Positions 1 through 6,204 of a stretch of DNA of 10,474 nt are shown here, one piece after another. This DNA comes from DATMFV01 sp964651005 (lineage in GTDB: Bacteria > Verrucomicrobiota > Verrucomicrobiia > Chthoniobacterales > Chthoniobacteraceae): positions 1 to 10,474 of the forward strand of contig CAZYVL010000088.1 in the NCBI GenBank assembly GCA_964651005.1. Reading direction: 5' to 3'. The stretch's first letter is position 1; the number at the start of each line of letters is the position of its first letter. A program made the position numbers and the translations under genes. The notes beneath the pieces are model-generated. The model did no database searches and was not told where the DNA came from. It was given only the letters and a program-made list of their open reading frames with translations.

Positions 1-71
1 GCGGCAAAACTTGCCAAGGCGCGCCAAAGACCGTTGATTGGGTGCGCCCCCAGGAAAGGGGCTGTTTTCCC
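1..71 (+). promoter_or_regulatory. Leader of the LPS kinase-like gene, with ribosome binding site
   Basis: This short stretch precedes the first gene. A purine-rich AGGAAAGGGG at 52-61 lies 10 bases before the ATG at 72 and is the only convincing Shine-Dalgarno-like sequence before a full gene in the window. It favours the ATG over the in-frame GTG at 42. A small inverted repeat, GGCAA and TTGCC (3-7 and 11-15), is followed by the 8-base palindrome GGCGCGCC (18-25). I see no strong promoter: TTGCCA at 11-16 with TTGATT at 34-39 is only a poor match to a sigma70 site. No part of a preceding gene can be recognised. Confidence 0.35.
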
Positions 72-914
72 ATGCCCGAGGCCGACTCCAGTTCCCGAAA
101 CGACGATCTGATCCCCCTCTCGCCGCTGCACGGCATCGCCATCGCCGAGGGGCTGCGCCAGCTGCTGACACAACCGCAGGAGAAGGATTTCCCCGTCCAC
201 ACCATCGCGCGCAAGACCGGCCCGGACGGGCGCGACCTGGTGCACAGCCAGCTCGTTATCGCGGGCAGGCAGTCGCGCGCGGCGTTTCCGCTCGCGGGCC
301 AGTACCCGGTACACTTCGTCAAGCAGTACCACCCGTGGAGCCTGCACGGCGACCCGGCCATCGAGTTCGAAAACAGCCGGGCCGCGGCGGAGATTCTCGC
401 CATGCCCGAGCCGATCGGTTTCGACAAAAACTCGTTCCGCTCCGCGTTCATCCCGGGCAGGCCGCTCAGCCGCCTCTCGCCGTTCACCAACGTCGAGCCG
501 CCCGAACGGTGCCTTGGGATCGCGCTTCACACCGACCCCGCCGCGCTGATCGGCCTCTGGAGACTGGCCGAGGAGATTTTTGCCCAGCTTGAGAAGCTCC
601 ACGCCCGCCGGTTTTTCCACGGCGACATGGAGCTGCACAACATCATCGTCTGCACCACGCCGGTGCGCCCTTTCCTGATCGACTTCGAAAGCGCCGAGCG
701 CGAGTTTGAAGGCTCCGAGGAGGAGTTTGCCCAGCGGCGTTTCCGCGATCTGGAGGAGCTTCTACGGCTGGCCGTCTATCTCCAGAGCGGGCTGGGGCGG
801 CAGGAAGGGCCGCTCGCCCGCGCCTCGCTCGATGCGTTGCCGCGCCTCTTCCGCTCCAGCGACACGTTTGCCTCCCGGCTCGACGCGGCGGATCGCCGGG
901 CGGCGGGAGGATAG
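72..914 (+). CDS. Kinase-fold protein, probable LPS core (Kdo/heptose) kinase
   Basis: A 280-residue protein resembling the protein-kinase-like fold of the LPS kinase (Kdo kinase, WaaP, InaA) and aminoglycoside phosphotransferase families. Visible landmarks: a VKQYHPW strand with a candidate ATP-binding lysine near residue 84; a following helix with acidic residues around 100-108; a catalytic-loop motif HGDMELHN at about 183-190, giving the catalytic Asp (185) and metal-binding Asn (190); and LIDFES at about 202-207, equivalent to the DFG-type metal Asp. In the known families these enzymes move phosphate from ATP to an inner-core sugar on the cytoplasmic face of the inner membrane. No signal peptide or membrane segment is seen. 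The substrate is inferred from the family and from LPS genes about 5 kb away. A small-molecule or antibiotic phosphotransferase is possible but less likely. The ATG at 72 is preferred because of its ribosome binding site; an upstream in-frame GTG at 42 would add 10 residues. Confidence 0.83.
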   Translation: MPEADSSSRNDDLIPLSPLHGIAIAEGLRQLLTQPQEKDFPVHTIARKTGPDGRDLVHSQLVIAGRQSRAAFPLAGQYPVHFVKQYHPWSLHGDPAIEFENSRAAAEILAMPEPIGFDKNSFRSAFIPGRPLSRLSPFTNVEPPERCLGIALHTDPAALIGLWRLAEEIFAQLEKLHARRFFHGDMELHNIIVCTTPVRPFLIDFESAEREFEGSEEEFAQRRFRDLEELLRLAVYLQSGLGRQEGPLARASLDALPRLFRSSDTFASRLDAADRRAAGG

Positions 915-998
915 GGGCGAGATGGAACGGGCCGGGGGCGAAGCCCGCCCCGATTTCGGCTGGCACGCGGCGCGATTTCGCGGCAGATTTCCCTGCCT
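915..998 (+). other. Intergenic spacer before the M42 peptidase, with small hairpins
   Basis: 84 bases between the kinase stop and the peptidase start, with no ORF of its own. It holds a weak GGGC-GAA-GCCC stem (936-946). A second inverted repeat, GGCAG (982-986) and CTGCC (993-997), ends two bases before the ATG. No Shine-Dalgarno sequence is seen where it would be expected, because that space is taken by the second repeat. The spacing and shared direction allow co-transcription with the kinase but do not show it. Confidence 0.4.
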
Positions 999-2174
999 AT
1001 GGACGAGCGCGCAAAATCCTTTCTCATCGACCTGCTCAACACCCCCAGCCCCACCGGGTTCGAAGTCCCCGGGCAGCGCAAATGGGTGCAGTATGTCCGC
1101 CCCTTCGCGGACCAGGTGGAGAACGACGCCTACGGCACCGCCTGGGCCACGCTGACCGGCAAGCCGGGGGGCAAGCGGATCATGCTCGAAGCGCACGCCG
1201 ACGAGATCGGGTTCATCGTCAAGCAGATCACCCGCGAGGGGTTCCTGCGCATCGACCGGATCGGCGGCTCCGACACCGCCACGGCGCGCGGGCGGCGGCT
1301 GGAAATCCTCGGGGAAAAAGGGCCGGTGCGCGGCATCATCGGCAACACCGCCATCCATCTCCGCAAAGACACCCAGGAAGAGAAAGCGCCCAAGGTGCAT
1401 GAGCTTTACGTCGATGTCGGCGCGTCCAGCCCGGAGGGCGTCGCCGCGCTCGGGCTGCGCGTCGGGCACCCGGCGGTTTACAGCGACCAGGCGGAGATGC
1501 TCGGCTCGCGCCATCTCGTGAGCCGCGCCCTGGATAACCGCGTCGGCGGCTTCATTCTCTCGCAGGTGCTGGCCGACCTGAGCCAGCGGCGCGAGGCGTT
1601 CCACGCCACGCTCCTGGCCGTCAACGCGGTGCAGGAAGAGATCGGCGGACACGGCGCGAAGATGGCGGCGCACCGGCTCAACCCGGATGTCTGCATCGTC
1701 CTCGACGTCACCCACGCCACCGACACGCCCGGAATCGACCAGGGGCAGCACGGCGAGATCAAGCTCGGCGGCGGCCCGAGCGTGACGCACGGCACCTGCA
1801 ACCACCCGGTTGTCGTCCGGCGGCTGCTCGATGTCGCCGAAAAACACGGCATCCCCATCCAGCACGAATCGTCCTCCCGCTACAGCGGCACCGATACCGA
1901 CGTGATCTTCGACACGCGCGAAGGCATCCCGAGCGCGCTCGTCTCCCTCCCGCTGCGCTACATGCACTCCGTGGTGGAAATGGCCGACCTCGAAGACGTG
2001 CAGAAGGTCATCAACCTTCTGACCGCCTTCGTCGAATCNNNNNNNNNNNNNNNNNNNNNNNNNNNNNNNNNNNNNNNNNNNNNNNNNNNNNNNNNNNNNN
2101 NNNNNNNNNNNNNNNNNNNNNNNNNNNNNNNNNNNNNNGTGTCGCAGGAAGAGGCCTTCGGCGTCGTCCTGTAG
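999..2174 (+). CDS. M42 family metallo-aminopeptidase (glutamyl aminopeptidase type), gap near C-terminus
   Basis: A dinuclear-metal aminopeptidase of MEROPS family M42 (PepA/FrvX/TET-like), a cytosolic enzyme that removes N-terminal residues from peptides and often forms a tetrahedral dodecamer. All expected metal and catalytic residues are visible: HADEIGF with His66, ALDNR with Asp179 (bridging metal), QEEIGGHGA with Glu213 (general base) and Glu214, LDVTHA with Asp236, and MHSVVE with His323. The N-terminal LLNTPSPTGFE is typical. The family usually ends about 20-40 residues after the MHSVVE motif, and about 23 such residues remain before the N run at 2039-2138. After the gap only 36 bases lead to a stop at 2172-2174. 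Frame and length across the gap are arbitrary, so the last 11 residues may or may not belong to this protein. The start at 999 fits the family N-terminus but has no clear ribosome binding site. It converges on transaldolase with 18 bp between stops. Confidence 0.92.
   Translation: MDERAKSFLIDLLNTPSPTGFEVPGQRKWVQYVRPFADQVENDAYGTAWATLTGKPGGKRIMLEAHADEIGFIVKQITREGFLRIDRIGGSDTATARGRRLEILGEKGPVRGIIGNTAIHLRKDTQEEKAPKVHELYVDVGASSPEGVAALGLRVGHPAVYSDQAEMLGSRHLVSRALDNRVGGFILSQVLADLSQRREAFHATLLAVNAVQEEIGGHGAKMAAHRLNPDVCIVLDVTHATDTPGIDQGQHGEIKLGGGPSVTHGTCNHPVVVRRLLDVAEKHGIPIQHESSSRYSGTDTDVIFDTREGIPSALVSLPLRYMHSVVEMADLEDVQKVINLLTAFVEXXXXXXXXXXXXXXXXXXXXXXXXXXXXXXXXXXVSQEEAFGVVL
2039..2138. other. Assembly gap (100 N) near the 3' end of the M42 gene
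   Basis: Exactly 100 N. A round 100 is the usual placeholder for a scaffold join of unknown size, so true distance and reading frame across it cannot be inferred. It falls after all catalytic motifs of the peptidase, so the loss there is small. Confidence 0.97.
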
Positions 2175-2192
2175 AGGGGGCTGCGGGCTTTC

Positions 2193-3170
2193 TTAAAGCA
2201 GCGCGGCGATGAGCTTCTCCAGCTTTACGATGTCCGCGGCGAACTTCCGGATGCCCTCGGCGGTCTTTTCCGTGGCCATCGCGTCGTCGTTGAACAGATA
2301 GCGGAAGGTCTTTTCGTCCAGCACGAGCTTTTCGATCTCCAGCGACTGCGCGGCCTCGGGGTCGAGCTTGCGCGGGAGCGGTTCCTCGGAATGCGCCAGT
2401 TTTGCAAGCAGATCGGGGCTGATCGTGAGGAGATCGCATCCGGCGAGTTCGAGAATCTGGCCGATGTTGCGGAAGCTCGCGCCCATCACCTCCGTACGGT
2501 AGCCGAACTTCTTGTAGTAGTTGAAAATCGTCGTGACGGACTGGACGCCGGGGTCTTCCGCGCCGACGAAATCGCGCTTCTCGGCGGCTTTGTACCAGTC
2601 GTAAATGCGCCCGACGAAGGGGGAGATCAACTGCACTTTCGCCTCGGCGCAGGCGACCGCCTGCGGCAGCGAGAAGAGGAGCGTGAGGTTGCAACGGATG
2701 TTCTCCTTCTCCAGCACCTCGGCGGCGCGGATGCCCTCCCAGGTGGAGGCGATCTTGATGAGCACGCGCTCGCGCGGGACTCCGGCGGCTTCGTACAGGG
2801 CGATGATGTGGCGCGCCTTTTTAATGGAACCCTCCGTGTCGAAGGAGAGGCGGGCGTCCGTCTCGGTCGAGACGCGGCCGGGGACGATCTTGAGAATCTC
2901 CTGCCCGAAGGCGACGAGCAGATGGTCGATGACATCCTCCACCTGGGCGGCTCCGGCAAGGCCGGACGTCTTCCGGTCGGCGATCACCTGGTCGAGCAGG
3001 TAGCGGTACTCCGGCTTCTGCGTGGCGGAGAAAATCAGGCTCGGGTTGGTGGTGGCGTCGCGCGGGTGGAAGGCGCGGATCGTCTCGAAGTCGCCCGTAT
3101 CGGCGACGACGACGGTGAATTTCTTGAGCTGGTCAAGCTGGCTGGCGGTCAGAACGGCGGAGTCACTCAT
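2193..3170 (-). CDS. tal: Transaldolase (TalB type)
   Basis: A 325-residue class I transaldolase of the long TalB subfamily (E. coli TalB is 317 residues) that aligns by eye with TalB over nearly its whole length. It transfers a dihydroxyacetone unit between sedoheptulose-7-phosphate and glyceraldehyde-3-phosphate, giving erythrose-4-phosphate and fructose-6-phosphate, in the cytosolic non-oxidative pentose phosphate pathway. Visible motifs: VVADTGD with the conserved Asp24; DATTNPSL (38-45, including Asn42); STETDARLS with the acid Glu103; VLIKIAST with the Schiff-base lysine Lys139; CNLTLLFS; LISPFVGRI; and VMGASFRN. All active-site residues are present, so the enzyme should be functional. 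The ATG gives an N-terminus about seven residues longer than TalB and no Shine-Dalgarno sequence precedes it. A 137-bp non-coding region upstream suggests its own promoter. Transcription converges with the M42 gene. Confidence 0.97.
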   Translation of the reverse strand: MSDSAVLTASQLDQLKKFTVVVADTGDFETIRAFHPRDATTNPSLIFSATQKPEYRYLLDQVIADRKTSGLAGAAQVEDVIDHLLVAFGQEILKIVPGRVSTETDARLSFDTEGSIKKARHIIALYEAAGVPRERVLIKIASTWEGIRAAEVLEKENIRCNLTLLFSLPQAVACAEAKVQLISPFVGRIYDWYKAAEKRDFVGAEDPGVQSVTTIFNYYKKFGYRTEVMGASFRNIGQILELAGCDLLTISPDLLAKLAHSEEPLPRKLDPEAAQSLEIEKLVLDEKTFRYLFNDDAMATEKTAEGIRKFAADIVKLEKLIAALL

Positions 3171-3307
3171 AAGTTATGCGGTCGATAAAGGATTTGTCCT
3201 GATTCCCGATCGGTTTTTCGGGATTTCAAAGGTTTGGCTCTCTTAATATCGGATTCCCGGCGCCGGGAGCAAGCAGGAAGACGGGGCGGGAGCGCCCAAG
3301 CGCGCGC
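3171..3307 (-). promoter_or_regulatory. Non-coding region upstream of tal with palindrome and possible promoter
   Basis: This 137-bp stretch is AT-richer than its surroundings and lies between the end of the 519-residue gene and the tal start. On the minus strand a possible -10 TATTAA (3248 down to 3243) is preceded, after 18 bases, by a weak -35 TTGCTC (3272 down to 3267). Between them is a perfect 14-base palindrome TCCCGGCGCCGGGA (3255-3268), placed where an operator could lie. Nearer the gene is an inverted repeat TCCCGA and TCGGGA (3204-3209 and 3218-3223) with an 8-base loop, containing the palindrome CCGATCGG. Neither structure has a T tract on the minus strand, so neither looks like an intrinsic terminator for the upstream gene. 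The promoter boxes are weak and the assignment is an inference. Confidence 0.35.
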
Positions 3308-4867
3308 CTACACCGCGTCGAGATTCGCCCCGGCGGGTGCCTGCTCTTCGTCCCCGGCGGGTTCACCCCCCGAGTCGTAGCCGAAGAGCCTCCGCTCCTT
3401 GATGAGCCGGGCGACCTCGGGCGGCACCATCGGCTCCCAGGTGCCGTCGTTCTCGCGAATCTTCTTCAGGCCGTCGCGTGAGAGGCAGTCGGCGATGGAT
3501 TCGTCAAAGCCGACGGCGCACTCGATGTAATGGTTCTCCAGAAGGTGCTCGTAAAGATTATGAAGGCGGGGGGTAACCTGGAGGTTCTTCGCCGTAATCA
3601 TGACATGCGAGGCGAACGGATGGCGGGAAGGGGGGAGCGGGCAGGCGTCAAGCTCCACCCCGGCGAGGTAGCGGGAGTAGACATCCTGCCGCATCGGGTA
3701 GATGTAGAGCTTCACGGAGTTGCGGAAGAGCCGCCCGAATGATTCGAGGATGCCGCCCTCCAGGTTTTCGTAATACTTCTCGTTGAAGAGTTCGAGGATG
3801 TGGTTGATCCCCATCACCAGCCCGATCATCTCCTTGGTGTAGCGGCGGAAGTAGGAGGTCAGCCGGTAGTACTCGCTGTAGTTGGAGACGAGCACGTTGT
3901 TGCCGATGGCGGCGAGCGTATCGACGCGGGCGAGGAAGTCCTCCGGGTCGAGCCGTCCGGTGGCAAGGAGGTTCTTCATCGTGATCTCCATGAGGACGAC
4001 CATCTCCTTCTCCTGGAGTTCCGGCTCCTGGACAAACTGCGCGCAGGCGCATTTGAGCATGTCCACGTTCACCAGTGTCACCGGGCGGAACGAGCCGCGC
4101 TCGACCAGCAGCGCCTTTTTGTGGAGCACCTCGGAGGGTTGCAGCACTTCGCCGTTGGCGCCGAACATGACGGCGTTGGTCAGCCCGAACTCCACCAGCT
4201 TGAGGCTCATGAGCCGGTTGTTCACCGCCTCGAAGCACGGACCCTTGAAGCGGATCATATCGACCTCGATCCGGCTGCGGCCCAGTTGGTCAATGAGCGA
4301 TTCGACGATGCGGTGCGGGTCGTCAGTGTAGAAAAACGCGCCGTAAATGAGGTTCACGCCGATGATGCCGAGCGCCTGCTGCTGGAGGACGTTCTCCTTG
4401 TCGAGCATCCGTACGTGAATGCCGATCTCGTTGGGCGGCGAGCCGGGGACGTTCTGGAAGCGGATGCCCATCCAGCCGTGGCACTCGGAGTTCCCGCGGT
4501 AGCTCTTGGCGGCGACGGTGTTGGCGTAGACAAAAAAGGTGCTGTGCTCGCCCCGGGTCTCCGCCAGCCGCTCCAGCAGCAGGTCGTACTCCTTGTCGAG
4601 CATCTGCTCCAGCCGACCGCGGGAGACGTAACGGGTCGATTTCCCGTAAATCTCGTCGGAAAACTTCATGTCGTAGGCGGAGATGCTCTTGGCAACCGTC
4701 CCTGCCGCGCCGCCCGCCTGAAAGAAGTGCCGCACGACCTCCTGCCCCGCGCCGATCTCGGCGAAGGTGCCGTACTTGGCCACGTCGAGATTGATCGTGA
4801 GCGCCTTCCGGTTGGTGGTCAGCAGCTCGGCGCTGTTTTCCGTGGAGTCGAGGTTCGCTTCAGCCAT
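3308..4867 (-). CDS. Conserved 519-residue protein of unknown function
   Basis: A soluble-looking protein with no signal peptide and no clear membrane helix. I recognise it as a conserved bacterial family of roughly 480-500 residues, from the landmarks YGTFAEIGAGQEVV (32-45), GGAAGTVAKSISAYDM (52-67), YVSRGRLEQML (80-90), MLDKENV (154-160), GVNLIYGAF (170-178), DMIRFKGP (203-210), VERGSFRPVT (255-264), YYENLEGGILESFGRLF (365-381) and VPPEVARLIKERRLFGY (481-497). From memory, database entries for this family carry names such as TonB-dependent receptor or nicotinate-nucleotide adenylyltransferase. I see no beta-barrel, TonB box or HxGH motif here to support either. The GAGQEVV and GGAAGT segments are glycine-rich, but I cannot assign a ligand. 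Near 394-421 it appears to carry about 20 extra residues, and the C-terminus past 498 is an acidic Ala/Gly/Glu-rich tail. The ATG at 4867 matches where similarity begins. It lies 73 bp after the WaaG-like gene on the same strand, and co-transcription is possible. Confidence 0.9.
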   Translation of the reverse strand: MAEANLDSTENSAELLTTNRKALTINLDVAKYGTFAEIGAGQEVVRHFFQAGGAAGTVAKSISAYDMKFSDEIYGKSTRYVSRGRLEQMLDKEYDLLLERLAETRGEHSTFFVYANTVAAKSYRGNSECHGWMGIRFQNVPGSPPNEIGIHVRMLDKENVLQQQALGIIGVNLIYGAFFYTDDPHRIVESLIDQLGRSRIEVDMIRFKGPCFEAVNNRLMSLKLVEFGLTNAVMFGANGEVLQPSEVLHKKALLVERGSFRPVTLVNVDMLKCACAQFVQEPELQEKEMVVLMEITMKNLLATGRLDPEDFLARVDTLAAIGNNVLVSNYSEYYRLTSYFRRYTKEMIGLVMGINHILELFNEKYYENLEGGILESFGRLFRNSVKLYIYPMRQDVYSRYLAGVELDACPLPPSRHPFASHVMITAKNLQVTPRLHNLYEHLLENHYIECAVGFDESIADCLSRDGLKKIRENDGTWEPMVPPEVARLIKERRLFGYDSGGEPAGDEEQAPAGANLDAV

Positions 4868-4940
4868 GAGCGGGAGCGTACCGCAATTTCGCCGGGGCGG
4901 ACACCCTTTTTGCCCCCGGGAGATTCCGGGGCTACCGAAG
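4868..4940 (-). other. Spacer between WaaG-like gene and the conserved 519-residue gene
   Basis: 73 non-coding bases in a same-strand pair. An imperfect inverted repeat GCCCC(C)GG and CCGGGGC (4912-4919 and 4926-4932) could form a hairpin with a six-to-seven-base loop. On the minus strand it is followed by A residues rather than T, so it does not qualify as an intrinsic terminator for the upstream gene. No convincing promoter or ribosome binding site is seen before the ATG at 4867. Confidence 0.4.
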
Positions 4941-6077
4941 TCACGAGGCGGCGGGTAGCTCCAACGCGGCGAGCGTCTCGCGGACATTCGCCGCGATGCT
5001 GAACTCCAGGGCGCGCCGACGCAGGCGCAGGCGGGCATCGGCCAGCCGGGCGGGATCGCCCCATGCCTCCAGGGCGCGCGCCAGCGCGGGAATGTCGAGC
5101 GGATCGTCCACCACCTCCCCGTCGGTCCCGGCCTGGAGAATCTCCGCGAAGCCGTTGGCGGCGGTGGTGACAACCGGCAGCCCCGCCGCCATCGCCTCCA
5201 GACAGGCGTTGGAGAACGGGTCGTAAAGCGTGGGGAGCAGGAAAAGATCCGCCGCCGCGTAGCACGCCTCCATCTCCTCGCGCGAGCGCACCGGCCCCGC
5301 GAACTCGACCCGGGCCGACTGCGGCATCGCACGCGGATTCCCCCGGCCCACCACCACCAGCCGCGCCGGACGGGCAGGGCCAAACCGCGCCTGATCGAAG
5401 GCCCGGATCGCCTGCCGCAGCCCCTTGCGCTCCCAGCCGCTCCCGGCAAAGAGGATCATCATCTCCCCCTCGCCCACGCCGAACCGCGCGCGCATCCGGG
5501 CGCGCGCGCCGGGGTCGCCCTCCCCCTCCCGGGGCGGCAGGCCGTTGTAAACCACCTGGATGCGCCCGGCGGGGTAGCCGTAAAACCGGACGATCTCCTC
5601 CTTTACCATGCGGGAGTTGGCAATCACCCTCCCCGCCCCTTCCGGGGAAAAAAGCCGCTCTTCGAGCCGCAGCAGTTCGCGGTGTTTACCGTTAAAGGCG
5701 CGGCCCCACCGCCTCCAGAACGGCTCCACGGCCCGGCGACGCTCCAGCCAGGCGCGGTGGACCCCATCCCCCGCGCGGTAGGCGTCGCACCGCCAGACGC
5801 GCTCCAGCGAAAAGAGAAAATCGCACGCTCCGGCGGCGCGCTCCCGCTCCAGCGCGTCGGCAAAGGCGCGCGGCGACGAACCGGGCAGCACCGCGCCTCG
5901 CGCCCCCCGCGCCCCTCTGGAGCCGAACCCACCGGGCCACGCCTCCTGCGGCCACTCCGCCGTGGCGAAAAGCACCGCCTCGTGCCCCGCCGGAACGAGC
6001 GCGCGGGCGAACCGCGTGAGGTACGCTTCCGCCCCACCCGTCGCTGAATAGCCACGCCGTGCCAGGCCGATCTTCAT
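4941..6077 (-). CDS. GT4 glycosyltransferase, WaaG-like LPS core enzyme
   Basis: A 378-residue GT-B fold retaining glycosyltransferase of CAZy family GT4, most like WaaG/RfaG (LPS core glucosyltransferase I). The N-terminal domain opens with KIGLARRGYSATGGAEAYL, the usual GGAE acceptor-side loop. A CDFLFSLERVWRCDAYRAGDGVHR segment (85-108) resembles the WaaG region. The C-terminal domain shows VIANS (151-155), VVYNGL (175-180), ILFAGSGWERKGL (208-220, nucleotide-sugar binding) and YDPFSNACLEAMAAGLPVV (285-303), the EX7E motif with Asp286 in place of the first Glu and Glu294 as the second. The enzyme should act on the cytoplasmic side of the inner membrane, transferring a hexose to the growing core. 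Donor and acceptor cannot be read from sequence. The ATG at 6077 gives the family N-terminus; longer readings in the same frame add unrelated sequence. It is transcribed divergently from another GT4 gene. Confidence 0.92.
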   Translation of the reverse strand: MKIGLARRGYSATGGAEAYLTRFARALVPAGHEAVLFATAEWPQEAWPGGFGSRGARGARGAVLPGSSPRAFADALERERAAGACDFLFSLERVWRCDAYRAGDGVHRAWLERRRAVEPFWRRWGRAFNGKHRELLRLEERLFSPEGAGRVIANSRMVKEEIVRFYGYPAGRIQVVYNGLPPREGEGDPGARARMRARFGVGEGEMMILFAGSGWERKGLRQAIRAFDQARFGPARPARLVVVGRGNPRAMPQSARVEFAGPVRSREEMEACYAAADLFLLPTLYDPFSNACLEAMAAGLPVVTTAANGFAEILQAGTDGEVVDDPLDIPALARALEAWGDPARLADARLRLRRRALEFSIAANVRETLAALELPAAS

Positions 6078-6204
6078 CGGTTCGGGCCGCCGGGGGGTTG
6101 GGTTGAAAAAGTTGAAAACATCGACGCCGGAGAATAAAGGTTCCCCCTTGTCCCAGGAACCAGAAAATCGACCGCCCCCCCCGCTGCGCCCGTTACCGCA
6201 GCGG
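6078..6204. promoter_or_regulatory. Divergent control region between two glycosyltransferase genes
   Basis: The two GT4 genes are transcribed away from each other here. The patch at about 6101-6140 is clearly AT-richer than its surroundings. It contains a tandem near-repeat GTTGAAAAA (6102-6110) and GTTGAAAAC (6111-6119). A possible + strand promoter is TTGAAA (6112-6117) and AATAAA (6133-6138) with a 15-base spacer. That would start transcription about 60 bases before the GTG at 6205. No equally good minus-strand promoter is seen, although TATTCT (6137 down to 6132) could serve. A run of six G (6092-6097) and a run of eight C (6175-6182) are also present. If the + gene instead starts at TTG 6103, most of this would be its 5' coding part, but the third-position GC there is near 65 percent by hand count, well below the gene body. 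Confidence 0.45.

Noticed and set aside
42..60. A GTGCG-type group II intron 5' end
   Set aside because: Only the first five bases match. There is no reverse transcriptase and no domain V-like hairpin anywhere in the window.
762..1967. A 401-codon open frame on the minus strand opposite the M42 gene
   Set aside because: Same cause: the + strand carries all M42 metal ligands and the antisense reading has no recognisable features.
4912..4932. Hairpin between the WaaG-like gene and the 519-residue gene as a terminator
   Set aside because: The stem has a bulge, and on the minus strand it is followed by A residues, not T, so it is not an intrinsic terminator in the direction of transcription.
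3800..5002. A 400-codon open frame on the plus strand opposite the conserved 519-residue gene
   Set aside because: The minus-strand protein is clearly patterned and conserved-looking; the plus reading is His/Val/Leu/Asp-rich noise typical of antisense frames in GC-rich DNA.
4868..5449. N-terminal extension of the 519-residue gene to a longer frame of 713 codons
   Set aside because: The extra part overlaps the WaaG-like gene out of frame and is Arg/Pro/Ser-rich noise. Family similarity begins at the ATG at 4867.
5480..5515. CG-alternating repeat inside the WaaG-like gene as a regulatory element
   Set aside because: It encodes an Ala/Arg-rich helix (ARARMRARF) within the linker of the two GT-B domains, and codon bias explains the CGCGCG runs.
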